Positions 36,092-49,092 of a DNA stretch of 64,000 bases are shown piece after piece. The notes below the pieces were generated by a model. That model made no database searches. It had not been told where the DNA came from and saw only the letters and a program-made list of their open reading frames with translations. The translations under genes and the position numbers were made by a program. Source of the DNA: Austropuccinia psidii (lineage: Eukaryota; Basidiomycota; Pucciniomycetes; Pucciniales; Sphaerophragmiaceae); NCBI GenBank assembly GCA_023105745.1, contig JALGQZ010000013.1:3569501-3633500 (forward strand). Direction: 5' to 3'. Positions within the stretch are counted from its first letter, which is position 1. Each line of letters begins with the position of its first letter.

Positions 36092-37344
36092 ACCTTGGTG
36101 TAATAAGAAAAGTTGGCCATAATGAAGAGGTAGAAATAACTACACCAGTCATAGTGGCATGGCATAATGTAAAATCCAGAATGGTTGGAGACTTTAGAGC
36201 TCTGAACACTTACACTGTTCCAGATAGGTACCCAATACCAATAATCCACATTTCCCTTACTCAAATATCTCAAGCAGTTTATATAACCACTATGGATTCC
36301 TTTAAAGGATTCCATCAAAATGTGGTGACACCAAGAGCAAGAAAATATTTGAGAATTATTGTTCATTGTGGAGTGTATGTATATTTAAGAATGCCCCTTG
36401 GTATCAAAAGTGCACCTTCACACTTCCAAAGAATGATGAATGAAATTTTCCCTGAAGAACATTCAGAGGGATGGTTAATCATTTACATTGATGACATTAT
36501 TGTCTGTTCCAAGACTTTGGAAGAGCACATGTAAAGATTGTCCAGGGTTTTGACAAAAATTCAATCAGTGAACATGAAAATCTCTTTGAAGAAATGTCAT
36601 TTTGGATTTAAAGAACTTAAAGCACTAGGACATGTTGTATCTGGTTTGTCCCTTGGAATTGACAAAAAAAAAGCTGCAGCAGTATTTCTGAAACCCATGC
36701 CTCAGAACAAAAAAGGAAATTCAGTCATTTTTAGGTTTTGCAGGATATTACAGGCAACACATTGAAGATTTTTCATCCATAGCAGGACCACTTTATAAAA
36801 TGTGTGACAAAGACACAGTATTTCAAATGACTGTTGACGGAGTCAAAGCTTTTGAGTCTCTAAGAGAAGCCTTGACCACCGCTCCACTCTTACTGATGCC
36901 AGAATTTAACCTGCCTTTTAACTTGTATATTTATTCATCAGGGGATGGGCTGGGTGCTGCACTTCACCAAGTTCATATCATAAATGATAAACCTGTGGAA
37001 GGACCCATATGTTTCATATCCAGGCAAATCAAACCAGCTGAATCCAAATATGGAGCAAGTCAAATGGAATGTCTATGCCTTTTCTGGGCCTTGGAAAATG
37101 TGTTTTTGAAGTGATAACAAATTGTACAGCTGTCAAATCACTTTTAAACATGAAAACACCTAACAGACATATGCTCAAATGGCAAATAGCCATACAAGGA
37201 TACAGAGGCAATATGACTATTGTTCATAAAGATGGGAAGATTCATAAAAATGCAGATGGACTAAGCAGATGGCCATTACCAAATGATATTCATAATCCTG
37301 CTTATGTGCCAGAAGAAGCTTCAGCACAGATCCCAATAGAATGA
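36085..37344 (+). pseudogene. Gypsy reverse transcriptase and RNase H
   Basis: The reverse transcriptase has RMVGDFRALNTYTVPDRYPIP, MPLGIKSAPSHFQRMMNE and the catalytic YIDD at ~36484. A TAA at 36532 interrupts after EEHM, and the frame shifts near 36710 before the connection domain. RNase H follows: [17 protein letters not shown], where the usual catalytic Asp of the DASGDG motif is Ser here; [13 protein letters not shown] with its Glu; a frameshift near 37110; then [12 protein letters not shown] (Asp replaced by Asn) and [12 protein letters not shown]. Together these would copy the element RNA into DNA in the particle. This copy is inactive. Confidence 0.85.
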
Positions 37345-37474
37345 ATAAGTGTTACAGACTTGAAAACCATGTTCTTTGAAGAAGTAAGAAAACAGTTACA
37401 CTCAGGATAAGAATTGTAGCATCTTATGCCAACTACTTAACAAAGACTGTAAAGACAACTCTCTAATACATGCC

Positions 37475-38923
37475 TTGGATGAAGTATGGAAGAAATCTTA
37501 TGATGAAGGAAGATTTCACCTGCTGGATGGTATAATTTACCAAAGGACCAAGCACACATGTGTTATGACAGTTGTGGACAGGTCATTAATCAATTTTGTA
37601 CTGAAAGAATGCCATGACAGCCCCTTTTCAGGACATCTGTTTGAAGATAGAACAAGAAAAAAAGTGAAAACCTGCATATGGTGGCCAATGTGGCACATAG
37701 ATGTTGCAGAGTATTGCAAAACCTGTGACAGATGCCAAAAGTAAAATGACTCCACTGGAAAGAGACTTGGAAATATGATCAAAATCCAAGAACCCAGCAG
37801 ACCTTGGGAAATTGTCCATATGGATTGAGTAACTGGCCTACCACCAGGAGGTGACAGAAGTTATAATGCTTTCTCAGTGATTTTAGACAGATTCAGTAAA
37901 ACTCCAATCTTTTTACCATGTCACAAAGATGATACAGCCATGGATACAGCTCTCCTGATATGGAATAGAGTAGTTTCATGGACTGGAATACTTACAAATA
38001 TCATTAGTGACAGGGATCCCAAATTCACTTCAGCACTATGGACAAATATTCACCAATTATTTGGCACTAAGCTGTCTTTCTCTACAGCTTACCACCCACA
38101 AACTGATGGTCTGGCTGAAAGGATGATCCAGACCTTAGAGGACATGGTAAGAAGATTTTGTGCACATGGCCTTGAATTCAGATATTGTGATGGATTTACC
38201 CATAATTGGTGTACTCTGTTTCCAGCACTGGAATTAGCATATAAGACATCAATCCATGCCAGTGCCAATCAAACTCCTTCTATCCTTGAAAAGGGATGCA
38301 ACCCCAAATTACCTCAAGATTCCTTGAGGAAAGATTTGATTGAAATACATCCCACAGCTGCTAACTTCAAGGAAATGCTAGACAAAGCTAGAAAGCATGC
38401 AGTAAAGTGCATGGAGGACTCTTTTGCATATGCTAAGGACAAATGGGATAAACTGCATGCAACTCCAGATTTTAAAGTGGGGGATTTGGTTCTTGTATCC
38501 ACCACTAACTTCAATAACATCAAAGTATGTAAAAAGCTGAAAGACTCCTTTGCGGGAACTTTTGTTATTAAGGCCCTCCATGGGGAAAATGCTGTTGAAG
38601 TAGAGTTATCTGAAGAACTTAGCAATAAGCATCCTAAATTTCCAGTGAGCTTGATAAAGCCATATAAATCTAGTGATGCTTAAACATTTCCCTTGAGGAA
38701 TGAAGTTCCCCAAGCTATACCTCCTATTGAGTCATCTGGAAGTAAGAAAATTACCAAAGTTCTCAAAGAAAGAAAGTTGAGAACCAACAAAGTAGGGGAA
38801 TACCTTGTTAGGTACAGTGACCCAACTTGTGAAGATGAATGGTTGCCAGAAAAAGACATACCTGAATCTAAAAAGCTTCTCGGAAGGTTCAGACACACTA
38901 GAAGTAACAATATTACAAAGTAA
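37475..38923 (+). pseudogene. Gypsy integrase with C-terminal chromodomain
   Basis: The zinc-binding N-terminus is HDSPFSGH...CKTCDRC (37613-37744), the HHCC motif. It is followed by a stop and shift, then a core with HMD (first Asp, ~37822, directly followed by a TGA where Trp is expected), ISDRDPKF (second Asp) and LAERMIQTLED (Glu). The frame 37877-38683 continues to an SH3-like part (FKVGDLVLVST...SFAGTFVIKAL...SLIKPYKSS). After a TAA at 38681, 38693-38923 encodes a chromodomain, with TKVLKERKLRTNKVGEYLVR and EDEWLPEKDI, which targets integration to marked chromatin in chromoviruses. Chromodomain residues look well kept. Confidence 0.85.
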
Positions 38924-38935
38924 CATTCTTTTTTT

Positions 38936-38944
38936 AGGGGGAGG
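38936..38944 (+). other. Polypurine tract
   Basis: AGGGGGAGG after a T run and three bases (TAA) before the 3' LTR, the expected plus-strand primer. Confidence 0.6.
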
Positions 38945-38947
38945 TAA

Positions 38948-40706
38948 TGTGAGCCTTAGAGGTATTTTCATATACCCAAAAGACCACAAATGATAAATTA
39001 AGATAAAAATATAAATAAAATAAATTTATTTATATTCTAAAAATACAAATTGAAATATAAATACAAATTTATATTTAAAATTTAAAATTTAATTATAATT
39101 CAAACATAAAATTAACAATAAAATTTAAAATTATGAAAATACATTTTTACTTGTAAAAATTAAGTAAAAATGAATTTTTTAATAAAAATTATGAAATAAA
39201 AATATTTTTGGTAAAAAGTTATATAAAATATATTATAAACTTTTATCCAATAAATAAACATAAAGAAATTATCACACCATTGAATTCCTCATAATAAATA
39301 AAGTGGGGTCACCTCTGGATGAAATTTCTGTAACTCAGCTCTAAATGAGCTTAAATTAAGTTTTTAGTATTTTTTGTGCAAAAGTATGAAGATCCTCAAA
39401 GCCTTAATTTAATTCACACCACATGTGGTGTTAACCATCAATTTTTGTGTTAAAACTGAGGTGTTGTGTTTAGTGTAGAAGCTATGAGGAATTGAAGTAT
39501 TTTCAATTGAAATGTCATAATGTGCATGTGTATTACATAAGTGAACTTTAACTTACATGTGAGGTATCAATTATTACAGATGTGTAATTAAAAACTCAAT
39601 TGAATTACATATTTAAATTATAATTGTATTACATGATGAGGAATTAAAGGAAAAATAAATTGGAAAGATTAATTCTGGGGGGAAAAGACACTCTAGCTCT
39701 AAGGGGGAGCTAGACCCCCAAAATACTTTCTGACTGGTGTGGGATGTCAAAATCCACACAAACGTTCATTACTTTTGGCCAGGAATTGAGTCACAGGGTC
39801 TGTGACTCAATTGATGATGAGGTTTTGATACCAACCAGGGTAGTTTTAACTGCTTCCAAGAGGGTAAAACTACCCTTAAGCTAAGACAATGTTAGTAAAA
39901 ACAGCTTTAGCTGGTTTCTACACCTCTTACACACATTCTGACATGTTTTAAAGGCTCTAGACCAGGTATTGCTATAGTAATGGCTGATTTAAGGGTCTAA
40001 AATGGCTTAAACCAGCTCTTTTTTGGTCTAAACCAGGGTTCAATGATGCCATAATTGGCTTTTCTGTTGTCAGACTGTTTTCACAAATTACAAGAGTAAA
40101 TTTTACTTTTGGAGTAAGAAAATTGATGGCTATAAAAGAATGTCTTCTTTGCTTCACTTTTCTCTTGATGTTAGAATCTTTTCCTTTTATAATTTGTTTA
40201 AACACTGTTAAAACAATCAATAAAATATTCCAACCACCCTTTTTATATCATTTTAAACCTTTTAACCATGTGAAAAAATAATTATAATCACTGTTTGTAA
40301 CTCTCATAATCATTTTTACCCCTGAGCCACCCCAAAAGTGAATTAAAGCATCTTTAATCACTGTTAACCTTGTCACTTTGTTTCCAAATTCACTCTGGTC
40401 ACTTTTGGGCCTGTTTTCTCTTTAAATATCCTTTTAAAGACTTTGCTCTTCAATTAATTGCTTGCAGTTCTTTTCTCGATTAATTCCAATTGAAATTGCT
40501 CTTGAAGAAATTTCTTTTTTAGCCTTAAATATCTCTTGTAGAGTATTTTTGGATAAATTTTTATTGTTGGTAAAACAATAAAATTAGTGTGTTTTCTCTT
40601 CAAAAATACTATTTCTCACTATTTTTGAAGAATTTTACCTTATACAAATTTTGAGGACAGGAAAAGTACTTGATATTTAATCAAGGTTTCATATCCACAC
40701 CTTACA
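38948..40706 (+). repeat. 3' LTR, family L1
   Basis: Starts TGTGAGCCTTAGAGG and ends CATATCCACACCTTACA. It matches the 5' LTR over its length except for a deletion near 40580 where the 5' copy has ~60 extra bases. Differences are mostly C/T and G/A. Confidence 0.85.
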
Positions 40707-41877
40707 GTGTTGATGTATATTAGAAGAATTGACTATCCTACATGAATTAAAGCTAAATTCTAGATATCCCTAACCGAGGGTTTTGAATTTCTCTCACCTC
40801 AACAAACAAAAATCTTTTTGAAACTAATTTGAAGATATAATTTCTATTTTTGGAATTTTTTGGTAATGGAAGGAATTCTTCATAGGAGGAAATGAAAATA
40901 AAAAATGAATAAATAGCACAAGTTTTTCCAATTACTGCTCTTAAGGGCTGTAAAAAAAACTACAGAAGTGTAAAATCCCTCTTAAAAATAGATCCTTTTT
41001 TCAATTTGAAACATTCTTGTTAGTGTTTTCAAATATTCCCTTTTATCCTCTATCCTTATTAATAATTTTTGCAAATTTATTTCTCAATAGAGCTTCACCT
41101 ACCAGATTCATATTCAAGGAGAAGCAATAGTGCTGAATTTTTGACACTTCAACTGGTGAAAAGTACCCATTTATTGATTACAGATTTTCTCCAAAGAAAT
41201 TTGAGGTATTTTTGGAATCCAGGATATTACTTCAATTCTTCCTTTTCTGAAAAATTTTAGATTGGTTCATGAGGATGATAATTTGCTTAGTTTTCCCCTT
41301 ATATTAGATGGATTAATTGATATCTAATAAACTTCATTTTTGATAATGAAGATTTTGAAAGACCTTCAGTTTCCTATTTAATTCTGAGAATGATTACTTT
41401 AGCTTTATGAGGTAGAGTCAAGATCGCCAGTTTTGATGTTAGAGTAAAAATGACTAACTGTTTTCAGCTTTCAATCTCTAATAAATTCATTTGGATAGGC
41501 TACTTAGGATGAAATATTTTGTTTTGATATGATAATGTTGAACTTAAATGTTTTTTAATCAGGAAATTGAAGCTAATTGAGGATATTTTTCTTGAAGGTG
41601 AAGAACATTTATGTGTATATAGAGAGACTATCTCTTCTATACTTTAACCTTCAGCTGAGTATTCAATATTCTTCAAGAATCATTTTGTAAGTTCTCTAAA
41701 TTTTTTAATTTTTTTAATTTAAATGTTGCAATGTAAATTGATTTTCACAAGACTCCCAGATCTTCAAACACTTCAAATGTCAATGTTTCAAAATTTTCTT
41801 GTCTTGCCACACTTTCAGACAGTAAAATTAATTAAAAATCCAATTTATTAAGTAAAAAAGGATTTTTGCAAGAGAGA
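40707..41877. other. Gene-free stretch
   Basis: AT-rich DNA between the gypsy element and the inverted LTR fragment. No recognisable gene on either strand. Confidence 0.4.
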
Positions 41878-43875
41878 AATGAAAAAATAAAGCCTCACTT
41901 ATAATATGAAAAAAGTTATTTTTTATGGATTTTTTAAATTATAAGTATTTTTTATATGTTTTTGAATTTTTCAATATAAGAAAAAGGTTTAAAAAGAGTA
42001 AAAAATTATGTTACAGGTAAAATATCATGGCTGGACCCCCAAATGTAAGATGTGGATATGAAACTTTGATCACAAATCAAGTACTTTTCCTGTCCTCAAA
42101 ATTTGTATAAGGTAAAATTGGATTAAAAATTGTAAGAAATAGTATTTTTAAGAGAAAAAACACCAAATTTATTGCTTTTAACTCCATAAGTTTAAAAAAA
42201 AATATTATAAAGATTTATCATTTTACCAACAATAAAAATTTATCCAAAAATACTCTACAAGAGATATTTAAGGCTACAAAAGAAATTTCTTCAAGAGAAA
42301 TTTCAATTGTAATTAACTGAGCAAAGAGCTGCAAGAACCTAATTAAAGAATAAAGTCTTTGAAAAAATATACAAAGAGAAAACACACCCAAAAGTGACCA
42401 GAGTGAATTTGGAAACAAAGGGACAAAGTTAACAGTGATGAAAGATGCTTTAATTCACTTTTGGGGTGGTTCAAGGGGTAAAAATGATTATAAGAGTTAC
42501 ATACAATTATTATGATTATTTTTTCACGTGGTTAAAAGGTTTAAAATGATTTAAAGAGGGTGGATGTAATCTTTTATTGATTGGTACAATGGTGTTTAAA
42601 CTAATTATAAAAGGAAGAAATTCTAACATGAAGAGAAAAGTGAAGCAAATAAGACATTCTTTTATAGCCATCAATTTTCTTACTCAAAAAGTAAAATTTA
42701 CTCTTTTCAGTCGTGGAAAACACCCTGAAAACAGAAAAGTCAATTACAGCATCATTGAACCCTGTTTTAGACCAAAAAGGGCTGGTTTAAGCTATTTTTT
42801 GCTATTTTTAGCCATTTTAGACCCTTAAATCAGCCATTACTATAGCAATACCTGGTCTAGATCCTTCAAAACACGTCATAATGTGTTTAAGAGGCTTAGA
42901 AACTATTTAAAACTGTTTTTACTAACATTGTTTTAATATAAGGGTAGTTTTACCCTCTTGGCAGCAGTTAAAACTGCCCTGGTTGGTATCAAAACCTCAT
43001 CATCAATTGAGTCACAGACCCTGTGACTCAATTCCAGGCTGAAAGTGATGAACTTTTGCATGAATTTTGACATCTCATGCCTGTCAACAAGGATTTTGGG
43101 GGTCTGTCTTCCCCTTGGAGCTAGAGCTCCTTTCCCCCCCCCAATTTTAATCTTTCCAATTTATTTTTTCCTTTAATTCCTCATCATGTATTATACTTTC
43201 AATTTACAAATGTAATTCAATTAAATTTTACAGTACAATACAGTAATAATTGATACCTCATATGTGAATTAAAGTTCACTTATGTAATACATGCACACAT
43301 TTTGACATTTCAATTGAAAATACTTCAATTCCTCATAACTTCTAAAATACACACAATACCTCAATTTTGACACAAAAATTGATGGTTAACACCACATTTG
43401 ATGTGAATTAAATTAAGGTTTTGAGGATCTTCATACTTTTATACAGAAAATATTAAAAACTTAATTTAAGCTTATTTATAGTTGAGTTACAGAAATTTTA
43501 CCCAAAGTTGACCTCACCTTAAATTTTATGAGGAATCCAATAATGAAGTAATTTTCTTAATTTTATTTATTGAATAAAAAGCTATAATATATTTTATTTG
43601 AATTTTTACCAAAAAAATATTTTAATTTCATTTATTTTACTAAAAATTCATTTTTACTTCATTTTTTTTAAGTAAAATTGCATTCTCATAATTTTAAAAT
43701 TTAATGTAATTTTTATTTTAAATTATAATTAAATTTTTTATTTTTATATATAAATTTGTATTTAGATTTTTATTTTTATTTTGATAATATAAATAAATTT
43801 ATTTTATTTATATTTGTATCTTATTTTGTTGTTTTTGGTCTTTAGGGTATATGAAAATACATCTAAGGCTCACAG
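41878..43875 (-). mobile_element. Truncated L1 element: LTR plus leader, inverted
   Basis: Reversed, 43875-42044 is an L1 LTR, from TGTGAGCCTTAGATG to ATATCCACATCTTACA. 42043-41878 continues with the primer-binding site TTTGGGGGTCCAGCCATG and the leader matching 32571-32740 of the full element. It stops before gag. The bZIP palindrome, hairpin and TATA box are all present. This copy fixes the true LTR end that the 5' LTR at 30775 has lost. Confidence 0.85.
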
Positions 43876-44934
43876 TATATATGATCAGTTGAGATATTGA
43901 CTCCTTCAGGCTGAAATCTTGTCTTTATTTAATCCTTGAATCTGTATTGATTGCTTGACGAAGTGTATACCTTTCCAAATTGGGAAATGAACTGAGTTGA
44001 ATGATCTTCCCCGGGTGTATGGTTGAAATACATGTCTTTATGAAACAAGACTGTATTGGAATGAATGTGGTTGCCAAGGTGGATTTATGGAGGATTGACA
44101 CTTTAAAATTTTTTTGTAATTAACTCTTGAATATCCTTTAAAAATGAACTTCCAGTATTACCTTGGAGGAATAATTCCTAATTAAAAATTTCCAACAGCT
44201 TATTGATGGTGTGATTGGTATTTAAGAATGGCACTTTCAATTGATCCTTGACGAATCCTCCGGATAATGTGATGCCTTGATGACGTGATGGGATGTTTTA
44301 ATGACCTTCTGATATTGGCACCATTGGATTTTTTGAGGAAAAATGTGCATAATGGTGTATAGCACTATTTATGGCACTTTGAGTTATTGAAGAGGAACAG
44401 TTTCCAAAGCTCTTTTAAATTAATTACAGGAGGATAAAGAGATAAAATGAAGCTTTAGTGGATTCAGGAATTTCAGAGGTTTTTTTGGCCAAAACAATCC
44501 TAAAAGGCTTTTGAAATCTCTTTGTAGAAAGTTTGCATAAAAGTGCAAAATTGGAAAATCTTACATTTAATACCCAACCTCCCTGATATGGCCATTTGAG
44601 CATATTTACCATATTACAAGGAAATATGAGATAAAATGTCTAAATGCAAAAAATGTGCAAAACTTTATTTTAAGCTGAAAAAGAATAATATGGGCTTTTG
44701 GTCTGTATTTCCCCTATTGACTGGAAATTCCCAAAAGTGCTCAAATGAAGATAATGGCCATAAATGGAAAGATGATGGTGAAGGGACCATATTGGCCCCA
44801 GATGATTAAAGAGCCACATAGGGCCATAAAAGTGAAAGTGGCCAATTTGGCCAAGATTGATGGATATGGTCAAATTGCATAAAATAGATATGGAATTGAT
44901 ATTCCATAGAATGGTACAAGGGAGTATTATCCAT
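43876..44934. other. Gene-free stretch
   Basis: No supported gene. Sequence at 44740-44870 has repeated GGCCA/GGCCC words but no frame with motifs. Confidence 0.4.
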
Positions 44935-46510
44935 TGTTGTGACAAGAATAAACCTTAATTTTCACCTCTCATCTAAAATCAAAGTAAAAATTACTAACTC
45001 AACAAAATTAGTATTCATACTGAATCTCTCTATTAGGGATTTCCAATTATTCTTACCAAATTGAGCTAGGATCCAAATTACAGAGGTTATGGTAAAATAA
45101 GGACTAAATCAGGATGAATCAATTACTCACCTCTCATCTAGCTTCTACAGTTTCAGTGTTACATACTTCAAGTTGGTTTTTTTTTGGAAAGAGCACAATA
45201 AGAAATTTCTTATGGTGCTATCCAAATTCTTTTATCTCATAGGTATCAAAAGTTATCAATCAAATTAGCTTAATACATGATTCAAGAAAGAATTGATATC
45301 TGAATAAAGAAATTCAAAATTGGTATAGCTTTGCCATATTTAAGGTTATCCTTAAGAAATGAGGTATTATTTTGTAGACCCCATCAATGTCTGCAAAATG
45401 AGCCACTTTTGAGCTCTGGATCTTCAAAAGTGACAAATTTATGGCAGTTTTAAGTTCAAAATCACATAGAACTTTTAGAACCCCAATACTGTGGGATATT
45501 TTCCCATACTCTTCAATCTGAGGTGACAATTCTACTAAGGAGCTTGTTTATCCTTCAACATCTCATATTCTGGCCAGTATGGAGTCCCCATTCACATACT
45601 GTACAGCATTATACATGTCATACACATCAGAAGAGGGCTGTGTGGTCTCCAAATGAAAATCTTTTCCCTGTATTGGTGAAAACTGCCCAGATGTGGCTTC
45701 AAAACCTCATCTGAGCCCAATAAAGGATATAAAGGACTGTAAAAATCACAAATACACACTCTGAAGTCAAAAAGGCCTTCATTCCTCCTATATGGTAAGG
45801 ATTAATGGCCCTTCCACTCAGTGTTAGGATGAAAAGGGACCTTTCTATTCCTGAAAGAGGAATCTACATCCTGCTTTTAAATTTCTAAATAGTATATATG
45901 CTTACAGACAGTTGTACTCTTGGAAAAGGATCAGATATAATCAAGGAATTATAAGTATTGTAGTACTTATTTTAGTTAGTCAATTGATAACTACTGCACT
46001 TAGAGCATCTCCACCAGCGTTGCTAAATAGTGAGATTTCACAGTTTGGCCCCTCCCGCGTCCAAAATCCAGCCCCACCAGCGTTGCTAAAGGCAAATTTC
46101 ATTTAGCTCCGTTGCTAAAAAATGACCTTGGGTTGCCAAATCTGGCAACCCTTTAGCTCCCGCAACACTCATCAATTCATGTGAAACTTGCATTTGAAAT
46201 GTCCAAACCATCACTCAACCACCCCTACTGAATTAGAAAAAAAATACTGTTTCTGTGAAAGTAACAATTTGCCTCCCCAGATACCTACGCTGCAATTTTG
46301 CATTGCACATCAAGAAGCCATTTTACAGAATTGGGGAGCTATCCGTGAGTTATAGCTCTCAATGTTTAGCAACGCTGGTGGAGATGCTCTTAGGGCTTTC
46401 AGCAGTGCTCACCACCACTGATTCTCATTAGTAAAGGCCCAATACCATTACTATTTAGCTTTATTACAATTTATTCTCTGTGTCAAAGTCATAGTTAAGC
46501 TTTTAAATAC
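44935..46510 (+). mobile_element. L2 LTR fragment carrying a MITE
   Basis: From ATAAACCTTAATTTTCACCTCTCATC onward it aligns with positions ~16525 to ~17720 of the L2 LTR, so about 200 bases of the 5' end and the last ~40 bases are missing. A 387-bp MITE is inserted at 46003 between CTGCACTTA and GGGCTTTCAGCAG, which are adjacent in the ancestor. Confidence 0.75.
46003..46389. mobile_element. PIF/Harbinger-type MITE, 387 bp
   Basis: Near-perfect inverted ends: GAGCATCTCCACCAGC...AAA at the left, matched by its reverse complement at the right over about 25 bases. TTA flanks both sides (46000-46002 and 46390-46392), the typical Harbinger target duplication. There is no coding capacity. A second copy of CCCACCAGCGTTGCTAAA lies inside near 46075. 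The TIR is unlike that of the 9.4-kb Harbinger element, so another element must have moved it. Confidence 0.9.
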
Positions 46511-47143
46511 TATTTCATAGCCCTACATTTCATTTTGAGAACTATAAAGAAAGATTAAAAATTACACTACATAATAAAATCTGAAGAACTCAAGCATATG
46601 TTGGAGTAAATAAAAGATGTAAGGGCTTGAAAGGCATTTTTAAAGAAGGAGAAATACCCTTTAGAGACAAGATCTTTAATATTATATTCCTAATTACCTA
46701 AATCTAGAGCTTCATTTTTTCAATTTGAATGAAGCTTAACACTTCATAAAAATGGGCTCAAAAAAAGTTAATAATTACACTTATGCACCCCAAGTAAATT
46801 ATTCCTTTTAAAAAATTGAAATATATAAAATTGTTTGAATATTCAGAGATATTCAATTTGAAGCTTTATTTAAAAAAATTTTACACTCAATATTATTTAT
46901 TTCCCTAGAAAACTCTCTGCCTTTTTTTTGAAAAAAAGATGAAATAAAATTTTGAGATTATAGACAATATGTCTTATCATTTATGAATGGAAATTCTCTT
47001 TTACTAATAAATAAAATTCTTAAAGGTCTTCAAATCATAATCAATTTATAAACTAGATTATATTAGGTGATTTGAGTAATACAGAAAATGTTAAAGCCAA
47101 GTAGGGTTACAAATCCATATATTTCATTATAAAAGTCACAAAG
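46511..47143. other. Gene-free stretch
   Basis: AT-rich DNA between LTR fragments. Nothing recognised. Confidence 0.4.
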
Positions 47144-49092
47144 TGTAAGGTTTGACTATGAAACAATAAGTAAAAATTACTAATATTTTACTTATTGTAC
47201 TATGAATCTCCTTATAAATGAATTAAATAAGATAAAAATAATTATAATAATAAAGAATTATTATACTTATGGTGTAAAATAATTATATTATTAAATAAAT
47301 ATAATAATATAATTTATATTATAAATAAATATATTAATATAAGATAATTAATATATTAAAGAGCACTTTATTATCGTTACCAACAAATAATGAAGGCATA
47401 AAAAATTGTTTTTTATTAATAAAGAACAATTAATAACAATAATATCACTAATATTAAAGTTATGAATTAATATAAATACTATTTATATTAATTATAGAAT
47501 TATTAGAGTAATAATAGAGAAAAATTATTATAATAAGAGGAATAACCTACTTTTAATACTTAATATAATAATTTTGAATAATTTTACGCCTGAAAATGTA
47601 AATACAACTTATTTAGTTTGTAGTTACAATAAAATTTAAGAGAAATTACAATTTTTCTTGATTTTTATGTGGAATAGAGGTTTTTAAGAGAAATTTAAAC
47701 AAAACAATGAAATAATTGCAATAATCACATCAGAGATGATGATCATAATGAGATTATCTTTGTTCTTCAATAATATAAAAGCTTTATATATGAAGAATAA
47801 AGAAATTACCTTTTTATTTAATGATTTAATTGTTTTGTAAGCATCTGAGGGGAAAACAGAGTAAAAAGAGCTCTATTTATAGTAAATACCTCCCTCCTAG
47901 AGTCCAGCAGGCTTCTAGTAGACGTGTACTGATTCTTTTTACTAGAATTGATCAATATTTCAAGGTTTAGTGATGATTGCATCTGATCAAACCATCTTAC
48001 CTCATAATTACACCATTATTCAAAGTTATCACTGTAACTTTAAGTTTGATGATGTCATAGGCTTGGAAGAAGCCTAAACTTTGTGTATTTTATTAGTATT
48101 AATCATATTTTAATAGTATTCACCAGCTTTATCACCTATAAGACAGTTAAACTTAAAATAAGATTACAGTGAGTGATCTTAAATGATCAAATTTAAGCTT
48201 AAGCTTTGATCATTAATAACTTTTAAGTTATACATGCTACAGCTATTCTGAGAGTGGATTCTGATATCTTGGCATGTCCGTATTACACTGTAAAGAGAAT
48301 TTCATTACATCATCAAAACTCTATTTTTGATGATTTTTCTTGTAACTCATCTTTTCTGTCAAAATTCAATATTTTAAACTTCAAACCATGATTTCAAGGG
48401 GTTATACCTTGAATATTATAATAGAAAATACATCATTATTCACAAATGAACTAGTAGAATCCAACTGTCTACTTTTTTTAAGTTTGGACCACTTTCACAA
48501 CAAAGTGGTCAACAGCTCTATTGATTTTAATCAATAATCCATTACAGGTTTTAACCTTGTTTATAGCTTGTGAAATAAAGTTCATTTCTGTATTCTTACA
48601 GTAATTACGTGGTGACTTTATTTTTGGCTCATCACTCTATCATGTATATTTCAAAAGATATTAGCTAAAATCCTTGAATATATGTGTTGACCAAAAAAGT
48701 GCATATATTCAGCTTAACTCCTTAAGTATTGACTTTGGAGATTAGCTTCTTAATTGTTTTATGTGTATATTTTTATGGAGAATCCAATGGTACCATTTAT
48801 TTCACATTTTGATTCATTTGTATTTGAAATAATTAAGGATTCATGTTTTTCATAAGATATTATTACTTATATCTCATTAAATATTGACTTTACAGATATG
48901 CCATAAAAATGGTATATGTGTATTTTACCATGAAGAATCCAGTGGTGTAATTTATTTCACATGTTTATTCATTGTTTTTTAAGTTAAACCAAGTTTTATG
49001 CCTATTTATGGCATTTTTGTAGCTTTAAGGTAATTATTTTAAATATTTCTTGTGACCTTTTTGGGTATGTGGTCATATCTCAAAGGTTCACA
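47144..49092 (+). mobile_element. Solo LTR, family L3
   Basis: 1949 bp from TGTAAGGTTTGACTATG to CTCAAAGGTTCACA, with a perfect 5-bp target duplication CAAAG (47139-47143 and 49093-49097). It aligns end to end with the L3 LTR at 59552-61576. A terminal stem-loop (CAATAAGTAAAA...TTTTACTTATTG) starts 20 bases in. No internal region is present. Confidence 0.9.

Larger units (their letters stand above)
30775..40706 (+). mobile_element. Ty3/gypsy chromovirus-type LTR retrotransposon, decayed
   Basis: Two direct LTRs (30775-32570 and 38948-40706) flank a primer-binding site, gag, protease, reverse transcriptase, RNase H, integrase, chromodomain and polypurine tract, in the Ty3/gypsy order. Stops and frameshifts occur throughout, so it is non-autonomous. 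The LTRs differ visibly, at roughly one position in 13 in the first 190 bases, mostly transitions, so insertion is not recent. I could not find a target duplication (AATTC left, GTGTT right). A related LTR lies inverted at 42044-43875. Confidence 0.9.

Noticed and set aside
30770..40711. 5-bp target duplication for the complete gypsy element
   Set aside because: The flanks AATTC and GTGTT do not match. One end may have been changed by recombination or deletion.
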